From Solirubrobacterales bacterium (GTDB taxonomy: Bacteria > Actinomycetota > Thermoleophilia > Solirubrobacterales > Solirubrobacteraceae), in contig PLFX01000011.1 of NCBI GenBank assembly GCA_003138355.1, forward strand, positions 55,397-119,396: a stretch of DNA of 64,000 nt. Direction: 5' to 3'. Positions 25,763-34,606 of the stretch are shown here, in pieces. The notes under the pieces were generated by a model, which did no database searches, was not told the origin of the DNA, and was given only the letters and a program-made list of their open reading frames with translations. How positions within the stretch are numbered: the stretch's first letter is position 1; each line of letters begins with the position of its first letter. The position numbers and the translations under genes are program-made.

Positions 25763-26007
25763 TTCGCGCGCTCTGCCACCAGGTCGATGGCGTCGCCGAC
25801 CGTCTTGATCTCGGCCACGTCGCTCGCACTGAGCTCGACGCCGAACTGCTCTTCGATGACCTGCGAGAGCTCTGCGAGGTCGAGCGAGTCGACGTCGAGC
25901 TCCTCGAGCGCCGCATCGCGCGAGATCGCGTCGGGATCGGCACCGAAGGTCACGAGGGACTCCGTGATGACCTTCTCGATCTGCTCGCTGGTGGGGGCTT
26001 CTGCCAT
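25759..26007 (-). CDS. acpP: Acyl carrier protein
   Basis: 82 residues. The phosphopantetheine site is S41 in ELDVDSLDLAEL. The four-helix acidic pattern (IEEQFGVELSASDVAEIKTVGDAIDLV) is typical. Lies between fabG (22 bases upstream) and fabF (4-base overlap). Confidence 0.97.
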
Positions 26008-26029
26008 TGACCGTCCTTTCGGCTGATTA

Positions 26030-26773
26030 TCAGGCGGACAGGCCGCCGTCGACGTACAGGGTGCTACCAGTGATGTAGCTCGCGCGCTCCGAGGCGAGAA
26101 AGGCGACGGCTGCAGCGACCTCCTCCGGCGTCCCGGCGCGCTGCGCGGGAACCCGCTCGGCGAGCACGGTCGGGATGTCCTCGGTCATATCTGTCGCGAT
26201 CAGGCCCGGAGCTACCGCGTTGATCGTGACACCGCGGCGCGCCACCTCGACGGCCGCCGTCTTCGTGAAGCCGATCACCGCAGCCTTCGAGGCGGCGTAG
26301 TTGGCCTGTCCTGCGTTCGCGCGCGGGCCGACCACGGATGCGATGTTGATCACGCGACCGAAGCGCGCCCGGATCATCTCGCGCAAGACAGCGCGCGTCA
26401 GACGGTAGGTGGCGTGCAAGTTCGTGTCGAGGACACGCTGCCAGTCGTCGTCGCTGAGCGAGAGGGCAAGGCCGTCGGCGCGGACGCCGGCATTGTTGAC
26501 GAGCACGCTGATCTGACCGAGCTCCGCGTGCACCGCGTCGACAAGGCGCGCCGGGCCCTGCGGCTCGGCTACGTCGGCCTGGAAGATGACCGCGCGTCCG
26601 CCGGCGGATTCGATCGCGGCCGCTGTCGCCGCGGCACCGGCGGCGTCCGAGCGATAGTTCACGGCAACCGGCCAGCCGTCCGCCGCGAGCGCGCGCGCGA
26701 TCGCTGCCCCGATCCCCCGGGAGGCGCCGGTGACGAGGGCGCAAGCCCCGTCAGGGCGCGCAGGCTCGCTCAC
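26030..26773 (-). CDS. fabG: 3-oxoacyl-[acyl-carrier-protein] reductase
   Basis: 247 residues from GTG 26771-26773 (VSEPARPDGACALVTG). Classical SDR: VTGASRGIGAAIA, NNAG, S146, Y159-x3-K163 (NYAASKAA), and a C-terminal YITGSTLYVDGG. First gene of the fabG-acpP-fabF-carboxyltransferase-fabI-SDR operon. It reduces beta-ketoacyl-ACP with NADPH. Confidence 0.94.
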   Translation of the reverse strand: MSEPARPDGACALVTGASRGIGAAIARALAADGWPVAVNYRSDAAGAAATAAAIESAGGRAVIFQADVAEPQGPARLVDAVHAELGQISVLVNNAGVRADGLALSLSDDDWQRVLDTNLHATYRLTRAVLREMIRARFGRVINIASVVGPRANAGQANYAASKAAVIGFTKTAAVEVARRGVTINAVAPGLIATDMTEDIPTVLAERVPAQRAGTPEEVAAAVAFLASERASYITGSTLYVDGGLSA

Positions 26774-26872
26774 CGGCCGCCCGCCTTCCGCTCGCGTGCC
26801 ATGGGCTCTTCTACTCCATTGAAGCCGGCGAGGTACGCTCGGTGCGCCGAACGTACCCCAATCGGCGGGGTG

Positions 26873-26894
26873 AAAACCACCCACGTGGGGGGTT
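26873..26894 (-). terminator. Candidate intrinsic terminator downstream of the FAD oxidoreductase gene
   Basis: On the minus strand AACC-C-CCCAC/GTGGG-T-GGTT forms a stem with one mismatch and ends in TTTT. It begins at the stop codon of the oxidoreductase gene and separates it from fabG downstream. Confidence 0.5.
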
Positions 26895-28474
26895 CATGCG
26901 GCCGCCTCGACCTCCGCGCCCTCGTCTTGCGCCCTGGTCTCGTGGTACTCCTGCTCGACATTGACCGACCAGATGTTGTCCTTGCTGGTCACGTCCGAGG
27001 CGATGTTCTCGACCGCCACCATCGCCGTAAGCATCGAGTGATCCTGATTGTTGTAGCGGTGCATCCCATTACGCCCGACGAGGAACAGGTTCGTGAAGCG
27101 GTCGAGGTACTCGCGCAGCTCGGCAAAACGATCGTAGGTCCCGAAGTAAGCCGGGTAGGCCTTCGGCACGTGGATGACCGTGTGGTCGAGCACGTCGTCT
27201 CGCTCGACCAGGCCGAGCGAGACGAGCTCGTCAATCGCGAACTGCGCGAACTCCTCCGAGGGCTTGGACCACAGCTCGTCGCCCTCGTTGGCGAAGTACT
27301 CCATCCCCAACCATACGGTGTCGGGGTCCGCCACCAAGTACGGGCTCCAGTTGTTGAAGATCTGGAGGCGCCCGACCTTGACGTCGGGCTCCTGCACATA
27401 GATCCAGTTGTCCTTCATGCCCGCGAGTGCCCCACCGGGCGAGCGCAACAGCACTCCGACCGTGATGAAGTCGCGGTAGGAGAGCCCCTCGGCGACCTCG
27501 CGCACCGACTGCGGAACGTCGGCGTCCAGGCCGGCGACCAGATCCTTGATCGGCATCGACGAGAAGAAGTAGTCACCTTCGACCCGCTTGACGATGCCAT
27601 CGGGGTCGCGCACGGAGGCGGCGACGATGCGATCCCCCTCGGCGTGGAGCCCGACAATCGCCGTGCCGAGGATCACCTGGCCGCCGCGCTCGCGTACGCG
27701 CCGTGTGACCTCCTCCCACAGCTGACCGGGCCCGCGCTTCGGATAGAGGAAGCGCTCGATCAGACTCGTCTCGGTCCCGCGCTGGTAGATGTCGCCGCCG
27801 CCCCGCGAGGGAAGCATGCTGCGCAGCGCGTGGGCGAGCGCGCGCGACACCGAGAGGCCCTTGATCCGCTGCGCGCCCCAGTCGGCCTTGATCCGGTTCG
27901 GCGGCACCCCCCAGACCTTCTCGGTGTAGTCCTCAAAGAAGGTCGCGTACAACTCGCGCCCGAAGCGGTTGACCATGAAGTCCTCGAGCGACGACTCGTT
28001 CGCGATCGGACGCAGGCGTGCGCGCGCGTAACTCAGACCGATGCGGCCCATCCGTACCGGGCCGAGATTGCGGACCGTGTTCGCGTTGAGGCTCACCGGA
28101 TAGTCGAACATCCGGCGCAGATACATGATCCGCGAGCGTCGCTCGCGCAGCAGCATCACCAGCTCCTCCCGGTCGGGGTCCGGGCCGGCGCCGTTCCCCG
28201 TGGACGAGATCCAGCCGGTCAGCTGATCGGGATCAAGACGTTGCAGCGGGACGATGTCCGTCCACCAGTGCATCACGCGCGTGCTCTTGGAGAAGAAGCG
28301 GTGACCCCCGATGTCGATCCGGTTGCCGTTGTGCTGGATCGTCTTGGCCAGTCCCCCCACCATCGTGTCGGCCTCGTACACGACCGGCACCACATCGGTG
28401 CGGTCGAGGAGCTCGAGCGCCGCCGTCAGGCCAGCCGGCCCGGCGCCGGCGATGATCGCCACGCGATCCTTCAT
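26894..28474 (-). CDS. FAD-dependent NAD(P)-binding oxidoreductase (UDP-galactopyranose-mutase/protoporphyrinogen-oxidase-like)
   Basis: 526 residues from ATG 28472-28474, chosen for the GAGGA five bases upstream. The dinucleotide motif [18 protein letters not shown] is followed by [29 protein letters not shown], a flavoprotein pattern seen in amine-oxidase/UGM-like enzymes. The C-terminal FAD segment [19 protein letters not shown] is distinctive and recurs in proteins linked to cell-envelope glycan synthesis. Substrate cannot be told. It is isolated from its neighbours by a terminator on one side and the two-component pair on the other. Confidence 0.82.
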   Translation of the reverse strand: MKDRVAIIAGAGPAGLTAALELLDRTDVVPVVYEADTMVGGLAKTIQHNGNRIDIGGHRFFSKSTRVMHWWTDIVPLQRLDPDQLTGWISSTGNGAGPDPDREELVMLLRERRSRIMYLRRMFDYPVSLNANTVRNLGPVRMGRIGLSYARARLRPIANESSLEDFMVNRFGRELYATFFEDYTEKVWGVPPNRIKADWGAQRIKGLSVSRALAHALRSMLPSRGGGDIYQRGTETSLIERFLYPKRGPGQLWEEVTRRVRERGGQVILGTAIVGLHAEGDRIVAASVRDPDGIVKRVEGDYFFSSMPIKDLVAGLDADVPQSVREVAEGLSYRDFITVGVLLRSPGGALAGMKDNWIYVQEPDVKVGRLQIFNNWSPYLVADPDTVWLGMEYFANEGDELWSKPSEEFAQFAIDELVSLGLVERDDVLDHTVIHVPKAYPAYFGTYDRFAELREYLDRFTNLFLVGRNGMHRYNNQDHSMLTAMVAVENIASDVTSKDNIWSVNVEQEYHETRAQDEGAEVEAAA

Positions 28475-28535
28475 CGGTCCTCGGTCATTGCGCATGCGCG
28501 GCCGCGCCGCCGGCGCATGATAGCCCGGGGCCCGA

Positions 28536-29177
28536 TCACGCGGAGAGGCCCAGTCTCTGGGCTCGCTGGACGGCCTCCGCGCGGTTGCGCGCACCAAGCT
28601 TGCGATAAAGCGCGCTCGTGTGCTCCTTGATCGTGTGCGGCGAGAGGTGCAGTGCGGCGGCGATCTCGCGGTTGGTCGAGCCGCCCGCGATCAGGTCGAG
28701 CACCTCGCGCTCACGTTGGGAGAGCGGTGGCGCGTCGATCTCGACCTGAGGCTGGAACACGGTCATGCCGAGGCCGACCATGCGGACGGCGCGCGCGATG
28801 TCGGCGGCGCCCCAGTCCTTAGGGATGAACCCGGAGGCGCCCGCTGCCTTCGCGGCGCCCGGCGAGATCCGGCCGGCACCGGAGATCAAGAGGACGTTCA
28901 TGTCAGGCGCACGCTCGCGTAGCTGCGCGCAGATGTCGGGACCTGACTCCTCGCCGATGAAGAGGTCCACGAGCGCGACGTGCGGCTTGTAGCGTGCCGC
29001 GAGCGCGTAGGCCTCGGCGCCCGAGCGGGCGCTGACGCAGCGTTCGACCCAAGGCTGGTTGCCGAGCATCAGCCGAAAACCCCAGTGGACAACGTCGTGG
29101 TCGTCGACGATCAGCACCCGCAGCTTCGTCTCGTCGCCGGCGAGCTCGCCCGAGGGATCGATGCCGGAGGCGGTCAT
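28536..29177 (-). CDS. Response regulator, NarL/LuxR (REC-HTH) type
   Basis: 213 residues from ATG 29175-29177, overlapping the kinase stop by 3 bases. Receiver domain: DDHDVV (D25-D26), phospho-acceptor D71 in VALVDLFIG, and K120 in [45 protein letters not shown]. GxxGFIPKD and the LuxR motif make it a transcription factor activated by the cognate kinase. Confidence 0.94.
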   Translation of the reverse strand: MTASGIDPSGELAGDETKLRVLIVDDHDVVHWGFRLMLGNQPWVERCVSARSGAEAYALAARYKPHVALVDLFIGEESGPDICAQLRERAPDMNVLLISGAGRISPGAAKAAGASGFIPKDWGAADIARAVRMVGLGMTVFQPQVEIDAPPLSQREREVLDLIAGGSTNREIAAALHLSPHTIKEHTSALYRKLGARNRAEAVQRAQRLGLSA

Positions 29178-30316
29178 ACGCTCTCGCTCCCATGCGGCAC
29201 GACGAGGCGGACCTGCCACAGGTCGCCGTCGCGCGCACCGAACTCGAGCAATCCGCCGTGTTGAAGTGCCTCGAAGCCAGCCAGTCGCAGGCCCATGCCG
29301 GCGACGCCCGGGTGTCCGTGCACGCCGTCGTTTGTCACTTCGAGGACGAATGCCCCGTCGCGAAGCACCGTGTGCACGGTCACGCGCGTGGGGTGCGCAT
29401 GCTTGTGCGCGTTGCGGATCGCCTCGGCGAGGACGGACTGGGCGAGCGGCTCGAGCTCGGCGGGGACCGCGAGTCCGTCGGCATCGGCTCCCTCGACCGC
29501 GATTCCGAGGTCGGGGTGCTCGTGACGTAGGCGCTCGACCTCCTCTCGGAGCGTCGTCTTCGTCTGGGCGGATGGCCGGCCGAGCGGTCGCTGGATCGCG
29601 CTGCGCAGCTCGCCAAGGGCCTGCTGGAGCTCGTCGGCGCAGCGCCGACGCGCGTCATCGGCGAGCGGCTGATCGCCGGACAGCGCGAGCGAGATACCGA
29701 AGAGGCGCTGCACAACGCTCTCGTGCAGCTCACGCGCGAGGTCGATTCGCGCCTCGAGCTGCATCGCCCGCTCGTACTGGCGCGTCGCTGCGCGCGCCAT
29801 CGACGCCAGTGCGGCGATCTTGCCGATGATCCACAGCACCTCGCGCTCAGTGTCCGACAGTGGTGCGTCGTCGCCGCCGCGATCGGAGAGGATCACGCCG
29901 AGCCAGCGCCCGCGCGCTGCCATCGGCGTACAGACGAGCATCCGCGGTGCGAGCCGTTTCACGTACTCGGCCGGCAACTGGCTTGCGATGTCGCCCGAAA
30001 TCTCGAGGACTCGATCCTCTGCGAGCGCGCGCATCGCGAGCGGCGCCGACTCGGCAGTGAAGAAGAAGTTCGAGAACAGCGACACGTCGACGCCGTAGCT
30101 CCCCGCCGCGTAGACGCGCCGCCGCGCCGAGTCGTAGCGAAAGATCAGCAGGCGGCGCATGGCCGTGCAGCGCGTGATGCCCTCACACAGCCGGCTGTAG
30201 AAGTCATCGCCGACCGCCTCCTCGCTGCGGGCGAGGACGTCGGCGAGGATCTCGATCGCGTTGCCGGTGGCCAGCGCGCTCGCGTCGTGGCCGTGCTCAG
30301 TGCGCTTCGGGTTCAT
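29174..30316 (-). CDS. Soluble sensor histidine kinase with GAF domain (HisKA_3)
   Basis: 380 residues. N-terminal GAF-like sensor (about 20-175), then the HisKA_3 box with phospho-His H198 (DLARELHESVVQRLFGISLAL), and a HATPase domain with EAIRNAHKHAHPTRVTV (N box) and GMGLRLAGFEAL (G box). No membrane helices or signal peptide, so the signal is cytosolic (GAF ligands include redox and cyclic nucleotides). Cognate regulator follows with overlapping codons. A LysR gene diverges upstream. Confidence 0.92.
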   Translation of the reverse strand: MNPKRTEHGHDASALATGNAIEILADVLARSEEAVGDDFYSRLCEGITRCTAMRRLLIFRYDSARRRVYAAGSYGVDVSLFSNFFFTAESAPLAMRALAEDRVLEISGDIASQLPAEYVKRLAPRMLVCTPMAARGRWLGVILSDRGGDDAPLSDTEREVLWIIGKIAALASMARAATRQYERAMQLEARIDLARELHESVVQRLFGISLALSGDQPLADDARRRCADELQQALGELRSAIQRPLGRPSAQTKTTLREEVERLRHEHPDLGIAVEGADADGLAVPAELEPLAQSVLAEAIRNAHKHAHPTRVTVHTVLRDGAFVLEVTNDGVHGHPGVAGMGLRLAGFEALQHGGLLEFGARDGDLWQVRLVVPHGSESV

Positions 30317-30393
30317 CTCTCGCCAGCATGTGGACTTACATTCTCCACGGTCGCGCCGATGAGCTGCTTCCTTGGCGCGTAGGCTGACCTGGT

Positions 30394-31302
30394 ATGGAGC
30401 TGCGCCACCTTCGGTATTTCGTCGCAGTCGCCGAGGAGCTCCACTTCCACCGGGCGGCGAAGCGCCTGCACATCTCGCAGCCGCCGCTCAGCCAGCAGAT
30501 TCGCGCGCTCGAGGAGGAGCTCGGGGTGGGACTGCTGGAGCGCAACCGCCGGCGCGTCGAGCTGACCGCGGCGGGAGCGCGGTTCCTCGTCGAGGCGCGC
30601 GAGATCCTTGCGGCCGTCGAGCGCGCGTCAGACACCGCGCGCCGGGTCGCGGCCGGGGAGGTTGGCTCGCTGTCGGTCGGCTTCGTCGGCTCGGCGATGT
30701 TCAACCCCGTGCTGCCCGAAATCCTCCGCGACTTCGCGAACCACCACCCGGACGTCGCACTCGATCTCCGTGAGCTCCCGACGGCGGAGCAGCTCGACGC
30801 GCTCGTTCGCGGCCGGATCGACGTCGGCGTGATCCGCGGCCCGCTCCACGTCTCGACGCTTGCGCCGCGGCTCGAGTTTGCGGTGATCCATCGCGAGCAC
30901 CTGGTCGTAGCGTTGCCGGAGACCCACCGGCTCGCCGCGGAACCGCGGCTGGGCGCCGCACAGCTGCGCGGCGAGCGCTTCGTAACGCTCGGACGCAGCG
31001 ATGCTCCCGGGCTGTGGGCGCCGCTGAGCTCAGTCATGGGTAGCGCCGGCGGTATCCCCGACAACGTGCTCGAAGTGGCCGAGATGCAGACGATCATCGG
31101 ACTTGTCGGCAGTGGCCTCGGCGTCTCGCTCGTACCCGCATCGGTGAGCGAGACCGAGCGTCCCGGCGTCGCCTTCCGCCCACTGGCCGATCCATCGCCG
31201 GCAATCGAGCTCGCGCTCGCGTGGGCGACGGACGCCCGGTCGCCGGTGCGCGAGGCGTTCCTCGCGCTCGCCGCGCCGAATCGGTCCTCGCCGGGTCCTT
31301 AA
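30394..31302 (+). CDS. LysR-family transcriptional regulator
   Basis: 302 residues. N-terminal HTH: MELRHLRYFVAVAEELHFHRAAKRLHISQPPLSQQIRALEEELG. Effector domain with VGFVGSAMFNPVLPEILRDF and GLVGSGLGVSLVPASV. Divergent from the histidine kinase across 77 bases, which would be the natural target. The ligand is unknown. Confidence 0.93.
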   Translation: MELRHLRYFVAVAEELHFHRAAKRLHISQPPLSQQIRALEEELGVGLLERNRRRVELTAAGARFLVEAREILAAVERASDTARRVAAGEVGSLSVGFVGSAMFNPVLPEILRDFANHHPDVALDLRELPTAEQLDALVRGRIDVGVIRGPLHVSTLAPRLEFAVIHREHLVVALPETHRLAAEPRLGAAQLRGERFVTLGRSDAPGLWAPLSSVMGSAGGIPDNVLEVAEMQTIIGLVGSGLGVSLVPASVSETERPGVAFRPLADPSPAIELALAWATDARSPVREAFLALAAPNRSSPGP

Positions 31303-31311
31303 AAGTGCAAA

Positions 31312-31345
31312 CCCCCCGGGGCTTTTAGGTACTTCTCACGGGGGG
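31312..31345. other. Imperfect G/C-rich hairpin in the leader between LysR and the stress protein
   Basis: CCCCCCG (31312-31318) can pair with CGGGGGG (31339-31345) across a 20-base loop. It follows the LysR stop by 9 bases. The rest of the 189-base gap (31303-31491) is lower in GC than the genes around it and shows no riboswitch fold I could recognise. It could be a terminator, leader structure or neither. Confidence 0.3.
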
Positions 31346-31491
31346 CTGCACGGAGGAGAGGGAGACACAGCCTAGGCCGGACCCGGTAAATCGTCCAATA
31401 CATGTTTCTTCTCTCTGTGATCTGTTTTGCGTCTCAATTGCCCGTGTAGCGTCTGCGATTGAGTCCTGCCGCCGCCCCGATAGGAGACCGA

Positions 31492-31977
31492 ATGTCAGGC
31501 CAAGCTCCCCATTTGCTCATCTGTTACGACGCATCCGATCGCGCCAAGCACGCGATCAAGGTCGCGGGGAGGCTGTTCCCCGGCGCCACAGCAACGGTTC
31601 TTCACGTGTGGGAGCCGGTGGAGCACATCGTCGCGCGCTACGCGGTGCTCGCGCCATACCTCGGCGAGCAGGTCGACGAGGCGGACGCGGGCGCCGAGCG
31701 GGACTCGCACACCGTCGCCCAGGAGGGCGCCGATCTCGCAACGCAGGCCGGCCTGCACGCAAACGCCGAGAGCGTTACCTTGCAGATGAGTGTCTGGCAG
31801 GCCGTCATCGAGGCGGCGAACCAGCTCGATCCGGACGTCGTGATCACCGGCACGCGCAGCCTCCACGGCATTCAGGAGCTGCTCGTCGGCACGCTCTCCC
31901 ACGCCCTGCTCCAGCACTGCCGCGTCCCGGTGCTCGCCATCCCGGCGCCCGAGACGGCTGCGGACACGGGCCGCTGA
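31492..31977 (+). CDS. Universal stress protein UspA family
   Basis: 161 residues from ATG 31492, supported by AGGAG eight bases upstream. Single USP domain: HLLICYDASDRAKHAIK opens it and DVVITGTRSLHGIQELLVGT closes it with an ATP-loop pattern in which the fourth position is Ser rather than Gly, so nucleotide binding may be altered. The usual CRVPVLAIP end is present. Confidence 0.9.
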   Translation: MSGQAPHLLICYDASDRAKHAIKVAGRLFPGATATVLHVWEPVEHIVARYAVLAPYLGEQVDEADAGAERDSHTVAQEGADLATQAGLHANAESVTLQMSVWQAVIEAANQLDPDVVITGTRSLHGIQELLVGTLSHALLQHCRVPVLAIPAPETAADTGR

Positions 31978-31981
31978 GCTG

Positions 31982-32031
31982 ATCGTCGCCCGCTGAGTGC
32001 GACGATGCCCCGTAAGCGGCCGCTCGGCCGC
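31982..32031. terminator. Two consecutive hairpins after the stress protein
   Basis: ATCGTCGC/GCGACGAT (31982-31989, 31999-32006; loop 9) is a perfect 8-bp stem 4 bases after the stop, followed by GCGGCC/GGCCGC (32016-32021, 32026-32031; loop 4). No U-tract follows. The position supports a terminator of the non-U-rich kind common in actinobacteria. Confidence 0.5.
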
Positions 32032-32133
32032 CCTAAGGGACAAGGGGCCTCAACCAAATGAGGATTCCCGACGTACCGAGCGCCGGCTTAGGCGATAGTG
32101 CAGCCGGTGGGTGGACCGACGGTGAATGCGTCG

Positions 32134-32562
32134 CTAGCGCTGCCCGGCGAGCGCGCGAGCGAGGAGCTCGCGCAGGGTCGCGCGCTCGGGAGCGCTGAGC
32201 GCGCCGAGGATCTCGTCCTCGATCGCGCCCTGTGCGATCTCGGCGCGCTCGAGCGCCGCGCGTCCAGCATCGGTCAGCTCGACGAGGTGGCGGCGGCGAT
32301 CGGCAGGATCACGAATACGCGCGACGTAGCCCGCGGCCTCGAGCGCGTTGAGCAGCAGGACCATGTTGTTGGCGTCAACCCCGAAGATCTCGCACATCAG
32401 CTGTTGCGGGGCGTGCTCGACATCGCGCAGATAGGCGAGCGCGACATAGTGGCGCATGCTCATCCCGAGCAGCTCCTCGCTGCTGCGCCTGTAGATCAGC
32501 TTGGACATCCGCGTCAAGAGCGGCAGCGTCCGCGAGGCATTCATTTGCTGATCAATCATCAT
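32134..32562 (-). CDS. MarR-family regulator
   Basis: 142 residues, ATG start. Helical N-terminus, winged helix with MCEIFGVDANNMVLLLNALEAAGYV and the wing RIRDPADRRRHLVELTDAG. Divergent from the drug transporter gene by 52 bases, the common arrangement for MarR repressors of efflux pumps; a palindrome lies in the gap. Confidence 0.9.
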   Translation of the reverse strand: MMIDQQMNASRTLPLLTRMSKLIYRRSSEELLGMSMRHYVALAYLRDVEHAPQQLMCEIFGVDANNMVLLLNALEAAGYVARIRDPADRRRHLVELTDAGRAALERAEIAQGAIEDEILGALSAPERATLRELLARALAGQR

Positions 32563-32563
32563 T

Positions 32564-32583
32564 GCTACAGTGACGATCGTAGC
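32564..32583. promoter_or_regulatory. Operator-like palindrome between marR and MFS genes
   Basis: GCTAC-AGTGACGATC-GTAGC: perfect 5-bp arms and a 10-base centre, located 1 base before the marR start and 31 bases before the MFS start. The length and layout suit a MarR dimer site. Confidence 0.4.
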
Positions 32584-32614
32584 GTTGTTGTCGAACGGGA
32601 AGGGCTGATTCGCG

Positions 32615-34081
32615 ATGGCTGACTCTCAACAGGAGTCGCGTCGCCGCTGGATGGCGCTCGTCGTCGTCTGCCTGGCGATGCTGATGAACGTCCTCGATCT
32701 CACGGTGGTGAACGTGGCGCTACCGAAGATCCAGCACGATCTGCATTTCACCCAGTCGGCGCTCGCATGGGTGATCGACGCTTACATGGTCGCCTTCGGC
32801 GGCTTCCTGCTGCTCGCCGGACGGCTCGGCGACCTGGTCGGTCGCAAGAAGGTGTTCCTGGTCGGCCTTGCGATGTTCACGCTGTCCTCACTCGTGTGCG
32901 GGATCGCCAATAGCCAGGGGCTCCTGATCGGCGGACGCTTCGTACAGGGCCTTTCGGCCTCGCTTTGCACCTCGGTGATCCTCGCGATCATCGCGACGGA
33001 GTTCCCCCAGCAATCCGAGCGCGCGCTGGCGATGAGCGCATACATCTTCGTCACGGTCGCCGGCGGCTCGATCGGCCTGCTCGCCGGCGGCGCGATCACG
33101 CAGGCGCTCAACTGGCACTGGATCTTTTTCATCAACCTGCCGATTGGCGTACTCGCGTTCGCCCTCGGCGTCGTGCTCGTGCGCGAGAACAAGGGGCTCG
33201 GACTGTCGCAGGGTGCCGACATCGTTGGGCCGTTGCTCGTGACGGCCGGCCTCGTAGCGCTCGTCTATGCGATCGTGAAATCGACGACGTACGGGCTCGG
33301 CTCGGCGCGGACGCTCGGCGTCGGCGGCGGCGCGCTCGCGCTGATCGCGGCCTTTGTCGCGCTCGAGGGTCGTCTGCGGAACCCGATCATGCCGCTGCGC
33401 GTCTTCGCCCTGCGCGGACTGATCAGCTCGAGTCTGGTGCGTGCCTGCATGTTCGTCGGGATGTACGGCTGCTTCTTCCTCGGGACCCTCTATCTCGAGC
33501 ACGTGCTCGGGTACGGAGCGCTGCGTACCGGGCTCGCATTCCTGCCGATGACGATCGTCGTCGCGATCATGTCGATGGGGGTCACGGCGCGGCTCGTCTC
33601 GGCGTTCGGACCGCGGCGGGTTCTGCTACCGGCAATCGGCTGCGTCATCGCGGGCGTGCTGATGCTCTCCCAGATCAGCGTCCACGGCGACTACTTCCCG
33701 CTGATGTTCTTCGCCTTCGCCCTGCTCGGGCTCGGCATGGGCACGGCCTCGGTGCCGTTGCTGACACTCGCGATGGCCAACGTTCCGCCGGCGGACGCGG
33801 GGCTCGCTTCCGGGATCGTCAATGTCTCGATGCAGGTAGGTGGCGCACTCGGCGTCGCCGTGCTCGGGACGATCTCCACAGATCGATCGCACACGCTCAC
33901 GCGCCTCGGCCATTCCTTGCCGAGCGCACTCACAGGCGGCTATCAGGATGCATTCGTCGTCGCGGGCGGGTGCGCTATGGCGGCGTTCCTCCTCGCGCTG
34001 GTGCTGCTGCGCCAGCCGCGCGGGCGCCAGGCAGAGCCGGTGCGCGAGCGCATCGACGGACGCGCCGCGGCGGAGGCCTAG
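32615..34081 (+). CDS. MFS multidrug efflux transporter (DHA2/EmrB-QacA type)
   Basis: 488 residues and about 14 membrane helices by eye. Motif A appears as LAGRLGDLVGRKKVFLVG, and motif D1 as LDLTVVNVALPKIQHDL near the N-terminus, both of the DHA2 14-helix group. Proton-driven export of toxic compounds is expected. Controlled by the divergent MarR gene. Confidence 0.92.
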   Translation: MADSQQESRRRWMALVVVCLAMLMNVLDLTVVNVALPKIQHDLHFTQSALAWVIDAYMVAFGGFLLLAGRLGDLVGRKKVFLVGLAMFTLSSLVCGIANSQGLLIGGRFVQGLSASLCTSVILAIIATEFPQQSERALAMSAYIFVTVAGGSIGLLAGGAITQALNWHWIFFINLPIGVLAFALGVVLVRENKGLGLSQGADIVGPLLVTAGLVALVYAIVKSTTYGLGSARTLGVGGGALALIAAFVALEGRLRNPIMPLRVFALRGLISSSLVRACMFVGMYGCFFLGTLYLEHVLGYGALRTGLAFLPMTIVVAIMSMGVTARLVSAFGPRRVLLPAIGCVIAGVLMLSQISVHGDYFPLMFFAFALLGLGMGTASVPLLTLAMANVPPADAGLASGIVNVSMQVGGALGVAVLGTISTDRSHTLTRLGHSLPSALTGGYQDAFVVAGGCAMAAFLLALVLLRQPRGRQAEPVRERIDGRAAAEA

Positions 34082-34100
34082 ACCTCCGTTCGACCAGCTT

Positions 34101-34127
34101 GGGGCGGCGCGTTTTGCGCGCCGCCCC
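34101..34127. terminator. Strong GC hairpin after the MFS gene
   Basis: GGGGCGGCGCG (34101-34111) and CGCGCCGCCCC (34117-34127) form a perfect 11-bp stem with a TTTTG loop, between the MFS stop and the convergent VOC stop. Symmetric, so it could serve both genes. No U-tract. Confidence 0.7.
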
Positions 34128-34141
34128 TAGTCGTCGTCGAG

Positions 34142-34543
34142 CTAGCTCTCAGGCAGCTCGACGACCATCAGCGTGTTGGCGTCGGCGTCGCGAAACCAGA
34201 ACATCGGCGGGATCGGATCGCCCATGCGTGAGACGGCTTCGTCGACGTCAACGCCGCGCGCCCGCAGCTCCGCGTGCGTCGCATCGATGTCGTCGGTCGC
34301 GAGGCTGATGCCTGTCAGCATCGGTGTCACCTCTCGTCCGGGCGGTGGGGGTGCGAGCGCGATCCCAGCGGTGCCGCTCGGCAGGTAGACCTCGACCCAG
34401 CGGTACTTGTCGCCGAAGGGCACGTCGGTCCGCTTCTCGAGGCCGAGCTTCTCGACGTAGAACTCGATCGCGCGATCGCTATCGGCGACCGGGACACAGA
34501 CGAGGTTCAGCTCGCGCAGACCGGTCGTGGTGGTGGTGCTCAT
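34142..34543 (-). CDS. VOC/glyoxalase-bleomycin-resistance superfamily protein
   Basis: 133 residues from ATG 34541-34543, with GGAGG 11 bases upstream. Two beta-alpha-beta-beta-beta modules: VADSDRAIEFYVEKLGLEK and ATDDIDATHAELRARGVDV, ending FWFRDADANTLMVVE. Metal-ligand positions are partly occupied (E/H/D). No substrate can be inferred. Confidence 0.85.
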   Translation of the reverse strand: MSTTTTTGLRELNLVCVPVADSDRAIEFYVEKLGLEKRTDVPFGDKYRWVEVYLPSGTAGIALAPPPPGREVTPMLTGISLATDDIDATHAELRARGVDVDEAVSRMGDPIPPMFWFRDADANTLMVVELPES

Positions 34544-34606
34544 CCTGCTGCCTCCTGTCGATGGGGTGATGCCCTGTTGACCGAGCGTCGCGCAGAAACT
34601 CATCGG

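Noticed and set aside
26414..28630. A 738-codon plus-strand open frame
   Set aside because: It is antisense to fabG and the FAD oxidoreductase, which have full family motifs; the long frame is a by-product of high GC.
31303..31491. c-di-GMP or c-di-AMP riboswitch in front of the stress protein gene
   Set aside because: Some short matches (GCAAACC, GCCTAGGCC) but the conserved core and pairing of GEMM or ydaO motifs could not be laid out.
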